NCBI GenBank assembly: GCA_022565415.1
Contig: JAIUMT010000234.1
Coordinates: forward strand, 1-5,489
Source of the DNA: Balneolales bacterium
GTDB taxonomy: Bacteria > Bacteroidota > Rhodothermia > Balneolales > HLUCCA01
Length of the DNA stretch: 5,489 nt
Reading direction: 5' to 3'
Shown piece by piece: positions 1 to 5,489 of the stretch. Each line of letters begins with the position of its first letter. The stretch's first letter is position 1. The notes under the pieces are model-generated. The model was not told where the DNA came from. It was given only the letters and a program-made list of their open reading frames with translations, and searched no databases. The position numbers and the translations under genes were made by a program.

Positions 1-204
1 AACCAAAGCAAACCTCAGATTGCACAAATAGCACTGATATTTGGCAGTATAGTTTTGTTTCATAATGTGGTAATTCTGGGTTTATCCGGCTTTGTTCAAA
101 GTTTAGCCACCTGGGCAAATTTCACTGAAATTCTGGTTGGAAATACCATTTTTACAACTATTATCGGCACTTTTCTGTACCTTTTTAAGAGTGAACAGAA
201 TTAA
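1..204 (+). CDS. mreD: Probable rod shape-determining protein MreD, C-terminal part
   Basis: An open frame enters from the left edge and ends at TAA 202-204, giving the last 67 residues of a protein. The fragment is hydrophobic, with two likely membrane segments: about residues 8-27 (around IALIFGSIVLFHNVVILGL) and 48-62 (around TIFTTIIGTFLYLF). It ends in a short charged tail, KSEQN. MreD is a small polytopic inner-membrane protein that works with MreC and MreB to position the wall-elongation machinery. The identification rests mainly on context: mreD usually lies directly before mrdA and rodA, and here the stop is only 22 bp before the mrdA start on the same strand. The fragment has no diagnostic motif, so another small membrane protein cannot be excluded. 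The start is outside the window. Confidence 0.65.
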   Translation, partial: NQSKPQIAQIALIFGSIVLFHNVVILGLSGFVQSLATWANFTEILVGNTIFTTIIGTFLYLFKSEQN

Positions 205-226
205 GCCAATCTACTACTCTATCTAA

Positions 227-2056
227 ATGATGCAAGCCCCTAATGGCCGTAGAATTCGAACTTCAATGCGAATTCTACAGATCGCAATCATTATTGTTTT
301 CGTGCTATTTCTTGGACGGTTATTTCAGCTAACTGTCATTGAATATGATACCTATAGCCCGATTTCAGAGCGTAATAGCGTCAGGCAAGAGAATGTAAAC
401 CCATCGCGTGGGCTTATTTACGACAGAAATGGCATAATTTTAGTCGAGAATACACCTGTTTTCAGTATCTATGTAACGCCTATCGATTTCAGCAGCGACA
501 ACATTCCCCTTTTGGCCGAATTGCTTGATTTCCCAATAGAAACTGTGGAAACGGCATTGCAACGTGCTCGGAATTTCTCATGGTACAGGTCGTCCCGTAT
601 GTTCGCTGAAATCGAATTTGAGGTTTTCTCAAGGGTTGAGGAGAATATTTGGCGACTTCCCGGAATATCACATCAGATAGAAAGCAAACGGGTATATCCA
701 TCAGGTGTTAGAGCTTCCCATATTCTTGGCTATCTAAGGGAAGTATCCAGAGAAGATTTCCGCTCTGGTACGTATCGTCTCGGAGATAAATCTGGACGTT
801 CCGGCATTGAACGCACGTACGAATCGTTTCTACGCGGACAATCGGGCACCCAATTACGCAGGGTTAACGCTTATGGTCAGGGTATTGGCCCGTTTAATGA
901 GGGTAGCCTTGACATGGCTCCCGTTAAAGGCGGCAACCTAACGACAACAATAGATGCTGATTTACAACGAATTGCTGAGCAACTGATGGAGGGCAAAGTT
1001 GGCGGACTGGTAGCATTGGATCCTAACAACGGTGAAATCCTGGCAATGGTAAGTGCACCCGATTTTGACATCAGCCGTTTATCGGGGCGTTTGGATGCAT
1101 CCTATTTCGGCGAAATTCAAACAGATAGTCTGCGTCCGATGTTTAACCGTGCGATTGCCTCCCGCCAACCACCCGGCTCCACATTTAAACCCATCATGGG
1201 GCTGATCGGACTCCGGTCGGGCATAATAACCCCGGAAACTACTGTTTTTTGCAATGGAGGATACTGGCGAGGCAGATTGTATCGCTGTACAGCCAACCAT
1301 GGAAATCAAAATCTCGAGCAGGCCATCAAAAACTCCTGTAACACGTACTTCTTCCACATGATGAACCGCGTTGTTAACACTATTGGCATCAACGACTGGC
1401 ATGCCATGATTCAACGAATGGGACTTGGAAGAGTAAACAATATTGACATCCCAGCCGAGCAGTCTGGCATTTTGCCCGACAGTACTCAGATGAACCAAAT
1501 TTTTGGCAGAGGCAGATGGGGACTTGGCGACCAGATTAACCTGGGCGTTGGTCAGGGTGCCGTTGCCGCCACACCAATGCAAATGGCCCTTGTAGCCGCC
1601 GAAATTGCCAATGGCGGGTACTGGGTTCAACCACACCTGGTCAAGTCTATCACGTACGAAGACGGTCGTGTAGAACCGGCAAATCCTGGTAAATCCAAAA
1701 TCGAATGGATTCGCGATGCAGACCTTATACCGATTCGGAATGGCATGAGGCGGGCTGTTACTGAGGGATCGGGACGATTCTACGCTAACATCCAATCTAT
1801 ACCAACCGCCGGTAAAACCGGAACAGCTCAGAATCCACACGGTAGAGATCACGGTTGGTTCATAGCCTACGCCCCTTACGACAATCCACAAATCGCAATA
1901 GCAGTCATTATTGAAAACGGTGGATTTGGATCAATTTCTGCAGCTCCAATCGCTTCTTTGGTAATCGAACAATACATCAATCGGGAAATTAGAAGACAAG
2001 CCGTGTTTAATATGATGCTCAATTTTGTACCCCGAGATAGCAACGTAGACCGATGA
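227..2056 (+). CDS. mrdA: Penicillin-binding protein 2, peptidoglycan D,D-transpeptidase (elongasome)
   Basis: This is a class B penicillin-binding protein that crosslinks new peptidoglycan in the periplasm during side-wall elongation, working with RodA. The layout is a short basic cytoplasmic tail, one membrane anchor at about residues 15-35, the PBP dimer/pedestal domain at about 55-235 (with NPSRGLIYDRNG near 58-69 and GRSGIERTYE near 190-199), and the transpeptidase domain from about 255 to the end. The three active-site motifs are intact: STFK with nucleophile Ser318, SCN at 370-372 and KTGT at 530-533. GVGQG and ATPMQ lie at 441-451. Residues Cys342, Cys354, His358 and Cys371 may form a metal site (see findings). 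The length of 609 aa is normal for the family. There are two adjacent ATG codons at 227 and 230 and no Shine-Dalgarno, so either may be used; Met14 just before the anchor is a less likely start. The stop overlaps the rodA start. Assignment as PBP2 rather than division PBP3 rests on the mreD-rodA context and sequence style. Confidence 0.96.
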   Translation: MMQAPNGRRIRTSMRILQIAIIIVFVLFLGRLFQLTVIEYDTYSPISERNSVRQENVNPSRGLIYDRNGIILVENTPVFSIYVTPIDFSSDNIPLLAELLDFPIETVETALQRARNFSWYRSSRMFAEIEFEVFSRVEENIWRLPGISHQIESKRVYPSGVRASHILGYLREVSREDFRSGTYRLGDKSGRSGIERTYESFLRGQSGTQLRRVNAYGQGIGPFNEGSLDMAPVKGGNLTTTIDADLQRIAEQLMEGKVGGLVALDPNNGEILAMVSAPDFDISRLSGRLDASYFGEIQTDSLRPMFNRAIASRQPPGSTFKPIMGLIGLRSGIITPETTVFCNGGYWRGRLYRCTANHGNQNLEQAIKNSCNTYFFHMMNRVVNTIGINDWHAMIQRMGLGRVNNIDIPAEQSGILPDSTQMNQIFGRGRWGLGDQINLGVGQGAVAATPMQMALVAAEIANGGYWVQPHLVKSITYEDGRVEPANPGKSKIEWIRDADLIPIRNGMRRAVTEGSGRFYANIQSIPTAGKTGTAQNPHGRDHGWFIAYAPYDNPQIAIAVIIENGGFGSISAAPIASLVIEQYINREIRRQAVFNMMLNFVPRDSNVDR

Positions 2057-3309
2057 ACACTACCTGGTACAAAGATTTCGACTGGTTAACCATCCTTATT
2101 TGGGTTACTATTACCACCTTCGGACTCGTCGGCATCTATTCAGCTACATTAGGACCGGTTTCTGAGTTCCTTCCAGCCCATATTCAGGCTAATTTCAGCA
2201 GACAACTAGTATGGGTCGCAATTTCTGTTGTTGCTTTAATCTTTATTCAGTTTACCTCCCCCCGAAGTTTTCAGCAGTTAGCGTATGTGGTTTACGGTGT
2301 CGGACTTATTCTAACTGCCAGCACTATTTTTGTAGGTGTTGAGGTAAACGCCGCCAAAAGTTGGTTAGAAATCGGTGGAATTCGGTTTCAAACCTCGGAA
2401 ATCATGAAAATTGCGACTATACTCGGTGTTGCAAATTATCTCACATCCCGACGAAATATTGAAGCTGTGAATCTGAAAACGGCAATCGTTGCCACAACCA
2501 TGATACTCATTCCGGTTGCCATAATCGTACTTCAGAACGATACCGGTTCTGCCCTCATATTTCTGCCTCTCATACCGGTCATGTTATTTTTATCAGGACT
2601 ACCCTACGGGATTTCCCTTTTGATGATATCTCCAGCAATTATCGGTTACCTCAGCATTATAAACTGGAAATACGGGGTCGCAGCTACGATATTTTTTACA
2701 GTCGCCATCTATTTGTTGCAAAAGCGTCCGTGGTTAGGGGTGACAACCCTACTGGCCGGACTCATTCTTGTAACTGGGGTTAACTTTGCCCTCACCGACA
2801 TGCTTCAACCCCACCAGCAAAACCGAATTGAAGCATTTGTAAATCCATTTCAAGATCCACAGGGCGCTGGCTGGAACATTATTCAGGCTAAAACAGCCAT
2901 CAGCTCGGGTGGCATCTACGGAAAAGGTTTCATGCAAGGCACGCAAACTCAGATGCGTTTCTTGCCCGAACAATGGACCGATTTCATCTTCTGTGTGATT
3001 GCAGAAGATTTTGGCCTGCTCGGAGGCGCACTTGCAATTTTTGCATTACTTCTACTACTCATGCGGCAACTTAGCAACGCCCAAAGTATGAAAACGCCCT
3101 TTGCACAGCTGGTGATTGTGGGCGTTGTTACAATCTATTTCACCCATATTTTGGTGAACTTGGGAAGCGCAATGGGGGTGGTGCCTGTAATCGGGGTGCC
3201 GTTGCCGTTTATGAGCTACGGGGGCAGCTCGTATCTTTCGAACAGCATTATGCTCGGTGTTTGCCTCAACTTATACTTCCGTCAGCGCGAGATGAGTCCC
3301 TTTGCCTGA
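2053..3309 (+). CDS. rodA: RodA, SEDS-family peptidoglycan glycosyltransferase
   Basis: RodA is a polytopic inner-membrane enzyme that polymerises lipid II into glycan strands for cell elongation and pairs with PBP2. The 418-aa protein shows about ten hydrophobic segments and the SEDS hallmarks in order: KSWLEIGGIRFQTSE at about 102-116 and QNDTGSALI near 161-169. They continue with the extracellular loop HQQNRIEAFVNPFQDPQGAGW at about 254-274 and QAKTAISSGGIYGKG at about 278-292. The last two are FLPEQWTDFIF at about 303-313 and the C-terminal VPLPFMSYGGSSY at 382-394. Asp268 in QDPQG sits where the essential Asp of studied RodA proteins lies. The usual FQPSE motif reads FQTSE here (Thr114). 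The start ATG 2053-2055 overlaps the mrdA stop by 4 bp, which implies translational coupling. The last 28 bp are antisense to the end of rnhB. FtsW is the alternative family member, but the mrdA coupling favours RodA. Confidence 0.95.
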   Translation: MNTTWYKDFDWLTILIWVTITTFGLVGIYSATLGPVSEFLPAHIQANFSRQLVWVAISVVALIFIQFTSPRSFQQLAYVVYGVGLILTASTIFVGVEVNAAKSWLEIGGIRFQTSEIMKIATILGVANYLTSRRNIEAVNLKTAIVATTMILIPVAIIVLQNDTGSALIFLPLIPVMLFLSGLPYGISLLMISPAIIGYLSIINWKYGVAATIFFTVAIYLLQKRPWLGVTTLLAGLILVTGVNFALTDMLQPHQQNRIEAFVNPFQDPQGAGWNIIQAKTAISSGGIYGKGFMQGTQTQMRFLPEQWTDFIFCVIAEDFGLLGGALAIFALLLLLMRQLSNAQSMKTPFAQLVIVGVVTIYFTHILVNLGSAMGVVPVIGVPLPFMSYGGSSYLSNSIMLGVCLNLYFRQREMSPFA

Positions 3310-3929
3310 TATACCTTCTCGGTTTTTAGATTAAAACCCCTTCGGTGATGCTCGGTTACACCAAATTCAGATAATGCCTGATAATGGTCACGCGTCGGAT
3401 ATCCAACATTTTTGGCCCAGTTGAACTCCGGATACACCTCGGCCAGCGCCTCCATCAGATCATCGCGATAGACCTTGGCAAGTATCGATGCCGCTGCAAT
3501 GCTTACACTGCGTGAGTCGCCCTTTACGACGCACTCATGCGGTAATAATGTAGGCAGGTATCTATTCCCATCAATAAGCAAATAATCGGGTCGGGCATCG
3601 GGTTGTTCAACACATTTCTCCATTGCCCGCATTGAAGCCCAAAGTATATTCAACTCATCGATCTCGGCCGGACTACACCATTGCACCGTATAAAACAAAG
3701 CCGTTGATTTTATCTCTTGTGCCAGTCTTACCCGCGTTTTCTTCGTAAGTTTTTTGCTGTCGAATATCCCATCAGGTACATCATCTGGGTTTAAAATAAC
3801 TCCCGATGCAACAACTGGTCCGGCCAGGCATCCACGACCAACCTCATCGAGTCCCATTACGCGCTTAAAGCCTTCCTTGCGAAGTGTAGATTCAAATTGG
3901 TTGATTTCCGGGATATTTGTTTTTTTCAT
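3282..3929 (-). CDS. rnhB: Ribonuclease HII
   Basis: RNase HII is a cytoplasmic metal-dependent endonuclease that cuts the RNA strand of RNA-DNA hybrids and starts ribonucleotide excision repair by nicking at single ribonucleotides in DNA. The 215-aa protein is of normal length. Motifs in order are GLDEVGRGCLAGPVVA (26-41), DSKKLT (57-62), IDELNILWASM (90-100), LLIDGN (117-122), KGDSRSVSIAAASILAKVYRD (136-156) and GYPTRDHY (176-183), ending with TEHHRRGF (192-199). The four catalytic acids Asp28, Glu29, Asp120 and Asp138 are all present, at a constant +12 offset from E. coli Asp16, Glu17, Asp108 and Asp126. The GRG loop and Tyr177, which recognise the RNA-DNA junction in homologues, are kept. 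The start ATG (CAT at 3927-3929 on the plus strand) has no Shine-Dalgarno. The gene converges on rodA with a 28-bp overlap and diverges from the VWA gene. Confidence 0.97.
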   Translation of the reverse strand: MKKTNIPEINQFESTLRKEGFKRVMGLDEVGRGCLAGPVVASGVILNPDDVPDGIFDSKKLTKKTRVRLAQEIKSTALFYTVQWCSPAEIDELNILWASMRAMEKCVEQPDARPDYLLIDGNRYLPTLLPHECVVKGDSRSVSIAAASILAKVYRDDLMEALAEVYPEFNWAKNVGYPTRDHYQALSEFGVTEHHRRGFNLKTEKVYQAKGLISR

Positions 3930-3965
3930 GGATTGAAACTATGTAACGCATCACTCTCACGCAAT

Positions 3966-3995
3966 CAAATTTTATATCGGAAACGAACCTCCCAA
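3966..3995 (-). promoter_or_regulatory. Possible Bacteroidota-type promoter for rnhB
   Basis: On the minus strand a TTG (complement of 3993-3995) is followed 18 nt later by TAAAATTTG. This resembles the Bacteroidota housekeeping promoter pattern of a -33 TTG and a -7 TAnnTTTG, but with one extra base inside the -7 box. It ends 36 bp before the rnhB start, in the only non-coding space available for promoters of the two divergent genes. The match is imperfect and the region is A/T-rich, so this is a weak call. I found no better candidate for the plus-strand VWA gene; TATAAA at 4005-4010 has no matching upstream box. Confidence 0.22.
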
Positions 3996-4026
3996 CACTA
4001 CTGTTATAAAAGCAAAACCAAATTCT

Positions 4027-5133
4027 ATGCATTTTCAATACAGCCAATTCGATCCGTCTAAGCACTCAAAAAACGACAAGCCGTTCGATCGCCTCTTAGA
4101 CATATTCCAACAACTCATCATGCTTTCCAGCGGTGATGTTTCGCAGGCACTTCGCTGGCTCACAGAGCTCGATAAAATTCACAAAATCGCCCCCAAAGAA
4201 GACGGATATGGTCTTGGTGATTTCATCGAGGAGCTCGAAGAGCGTGGTTATATTAAATACAATGATGATGCCGCCAAGGTTGAAATCACGAATAAAACAG
4301 AACGATCTCTGCGCCAGCAATCGCTCGAAGAAATTTTCAAAGGACTTCGAAAAGGTTCTCCCGGTAGTCATAAAACGGCCTATTCTGGCAAAGGAACCGA
4401 AAGAGAAGCTGAAACGCGAGCCTGGCAATTTGGCGACGATATCAATCAAATTGACAACACCGCTACGTTGATGAATATGCTTAAGCATAGCTCAATAGAG
4501 CAGTTTAACATGCAGGAGGACGACCTCGAAGTGTATGAAACAGATCATCACACATCCACCTCGACTGTACTCATGATTGATTTGAGCCATAGTATGATTC
4601 TATACGGCGAAGATCGTATTACTCCAGCTAAGAAAGTCGCTATGGCCTTGTCGGAGCTAATTATGAACAATTACGCCAAAGATTCGCTCGATATAATCGC
4701 TTTCGGAAACGATGCTTGGCAGGTAAGTGTAAAGGATTTACCCTATCTCAATGTTGGTCCGTTTCATACCAACACGTTGGCCGGACTTGAACTCGCGCGA
4801 CACATGCTGCAGCGTAAGAAGTTCGCTAACAAGCAGATATTTATGATTACCGATGGAAAACCCTCTGCCATGTTCGAAAAAGGCCGGCTTTACAAGAATA
4901 GTTTCGGGCTCGATAGAAAAATTGTAAATAAGGTACTTGATGAGGGAGTTAAATGTCGCAGGGAGCGTATTTCTATAACTACGTTCATGATCGCCAGTGA
5001 TCCGTATCTGCAAGGATTTGTGAGGGAGCTCACTGAGGCAAATAAAGGTCGGGCGTATTATGCTTCTCTGGATGACCTTGGCGGATACATTTTCGAAGAT
5101 TATATCCGCAATCGACGCAAGAAAATGTACTGA
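4027..5133 (+). CDS. Uncharacterised VWA-domain protein with winged-helix-like N-terminal half
   Basis: The 368-aa protein has no signal peptide or membrane segment and is probably cytoplasmic. Residues about 37-105 look like a winged helix: helices around ALRWLTELDKIH and GLGDFIEELEERGYI, a short beta wing, then VEITNKTERSLRQQSLEEIF. A linker follows (about 106-175). The VWA domain spans about 176-355, with a complete MIDAS metal site: DLSHS at 185-189, Thr248 or Thr250 in HTNTLAG, and Asp276 in ITDGKPS. From memory of the family (VWA proteins of the COG4867 type), relatives share segments such as SHSMILYGEDRITPAKKVA and often sit beside a Mg-chelatase-like AAA+ ATPase. Such pairs may act as chaperone or metal-insertion machines, but the role is not established and none is assigned here. 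The ATG at 4027 fits the family's MxxxYSxxD-like beginning; its leader is A-rich without Shine-Dalgarno. The gene is divergent from rnhB by 97 bp and stands alone. Confidence 0.88.
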   Translation: MHFQYSQFDPSKHSKNDKPFDRLLDIFQQLIMLSSGDVSQALRWLTELDKIHKIAPKEDGYGLGDFIEELEERGYIKYNDDAAKVEITNKTERSLRQQSLEEIFKGLRKGSPGSHKTAYSGKGTEREAETRAWQFGDDINQIDNTATLMNMLKHSSIEQFNMQEDDLEVYETDHHTSTSTVLMIDLSHSMILYGEDRITPAKKVAMALSELIMNNYAKDSLDIIAFGNDAWQVSVKDLPYLNVGPFHTNTLAGLELARHMLQRKKFANKQIFMITDGKPSAMFEKGRLYKNSFGLDRKIVNKVLDEGVKCRRERISITTFMIASDPYLQGFVRELTEANKGRAYYASLDDLGGYIFEDYIRNRRKKMY

Positions 5134-5212
5134 CGTAGTTGCTTCGCACAATTTTTATTGCATTCAACCATTTTTTCGAAAATTCCCAGAGACTATTCCG
5201 GATTACCGACAT

Positions 5213-5250
5213 AAAAAAAGCCGAAGCTGCAACTAGTACAACTTCGGCTT
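5213..5250 (-). terminator. Rho-independent terminator for the ompH-like gene
   Basis: AAGCCGAAG (5218-5226) pairs perfectly with CTTCGGCTT (5242-5250), a 9-bp stem around a 15-nt loop that contains the palindrome ACTAGT. On the minus strand the stem runs into seven T residues (complement of 5213-5219), the classic intrinsic terminator layout, 22 bp past the stop of the ompH-like gene. On the plus strand the stem is followed only by TT and AAAATTT, so it may terminate the VWA transcript less efficiently. The site lies between two convergent genes and can serve both. Confidence 0.85.
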
Positions 5251-5272
5251 AAAATTTGTGCGGAAAACTGAT

Positions 5273-5489
5273 TTATAACTCGAGTTTTTCAGCAACCTTA
5301 GCGGTAATGTCAAACTCCCGCTGCATTCGTGGAGAAGCATAAAGAATGATGAAATCACCACTGTTTGTCATGGTATTTAACACATAAGTCACGCCCATTT
5401 CAGAAGAAACTGTGTTAATAGCTTGTTGAACTCTTTCAAGAAGCGGACCCATTAACTCAGCTTGCTGCTGTTGCAACTCTTGTCCGTAA
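5273..5489 (-). CDS. OmpH/Skp-like periplasmic chaperone, C-terminal part
   Basis: The frame stays open through the right edge of the window and ends at TAA (complement of 5273-5275), giving the last 71 residues. It begins YGQELQQQQAEL and continues with MGPLLERVQQAINTVSSEMG, VTYVLN and FIILYASP, ending in DITAKVAEKLEL. This is the usual end of OmpH/Skp family proteins: a charged, Gln-rich coiled-coil helix with a PxxxxxxxAI pattern, a short beta-strand element near (T)YVLN and ILYA, and a terminal DIT..V...L helix. Skp proteins are trimeric periplasmic holdases that carry outer-membrane proteins to the BAM complex, which implies a diderm cell. A TTG lies at 5474-5476 but is internal to the coiled coil; the true start and signal peptide are outside the window. 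A hairpin terminator follows the stop. Confidence 0.85.
   Translation of the reverse strand, partial: YGQELQQQQAELMGPLLERVQQAINTVSSEMGVTYVLNTMTNSGDFIILYASPRMQREFDITAKVAEKLEL

Noticed and set aside
1079..1891. A 270-aa open frame on the minus strand inside mrdA
   Set aside because: It lies fully antisense to the conserved transpeptidase domain, has no recognisable domain, and its composition looks like a by-product of the mrdA codon pattern.
3321..3338. Small hairpin GGTTTT/AAAACC with a 6-nt loop just after the rodA stop
   Set aside because: The stem is 6 bp with only two G-C pairs and no T-run in the proper place, and it lies in rnhB codons, so it is not a credible rodA terminator.
4096..4488. 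130-aa minus-strand frame and an overlapping 112-aa plus-strand frame (4133-4471) inside the VWA gene
   Set aside because: Both overlap the well-supported VWA gene, and neither shows a domain or an initiation signal.
4738..5151. 137-aa minus-strand frame opposite the VWA domain
   Set aside because: It is antisense to the conserved MIDAS region and shows no family features; treated as a shadow.
5474..5476. TTG as the start of a 67-aa gene on the minus strand
   Set aside because: The frame continues upstream through the window edge with more coiled-coil sequence typical of OmpH/Skp, so this is an internal Leu codon of a larger gene.
1..5489. Mobile elements, CRISPR arrays, tRNA or rRNA genes
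   Set aside because: I saw no repeat arrays, transposase or integrase fragments, or tRNA/rRNA-like sequence; nearly all bases lie in conserved genes.

Overview
The window is a bacterial chromosome segment with compact coding and no sign of mobile DNA. No visible start has a convincing Shine-Dalgarno sequence, including the starts at 227, 2053, 3929 and 4027. GC looks to be in the mid-40s percent by eye. The gene set and protein styles fit the Bacteroidota/Balneolota/Rhodothermota group. That placement is an inference from initiation style and protein flavour, not from a marker gene search.

Positions 1-3309 (+) are the distal part of a cell-elongation operon. It holds the C-terminal end of a probable mreD, then mrdA (PBP2 transpeptidase, 609 aa), then rodA (SEDS glycosyltransferase, 418 aa), which overlaps mrdA by an ATGA. 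RodA polymerises glycan strands from lipid II and PBP2 crosslinks them. MreD links this pair to the MreB/MreC cytoskeletal scaffold. PBP2 carries a Cys-Cys-His-Cys set placed like the metal site reported in other PBP2 enzymes.

Positions 3282-3929 (-) encode RNase HII (rnhB). The gene runs tail to tail into rodA with a 28-bp coding overlap. A 97-bp divergent intergenic region (3930-4026) separates rnhB from the next gene.

Positions 4027-5133 (+) encode a 368-aa cytoplasmic-looking protein with a winged-helix-like N-terminal half and a C-terminal von Willebrand factor A (VWA) domain with an intact MIDAS metal site. It belongs to a widespread uncharacterised family whose relatives often sit beside a Mg-chelatase-type AAA+ ATPase. 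No such partner is in this window. It is the least understood gene here.

Positions 5134-5272 are intergenic and hold a strong hairpin terminator, oriented mainly for the minus strand. Positions 5273-5489 (-) are the C-terminal part of an OmpH/Skp-like periplasmic chaperone that runs off the window end.

Most of the window is conserved housekeeping. I do not see a clearly new multi-gene system. The VWA protein and the metal-site residues of PBP2 are the parts most worth a second look.
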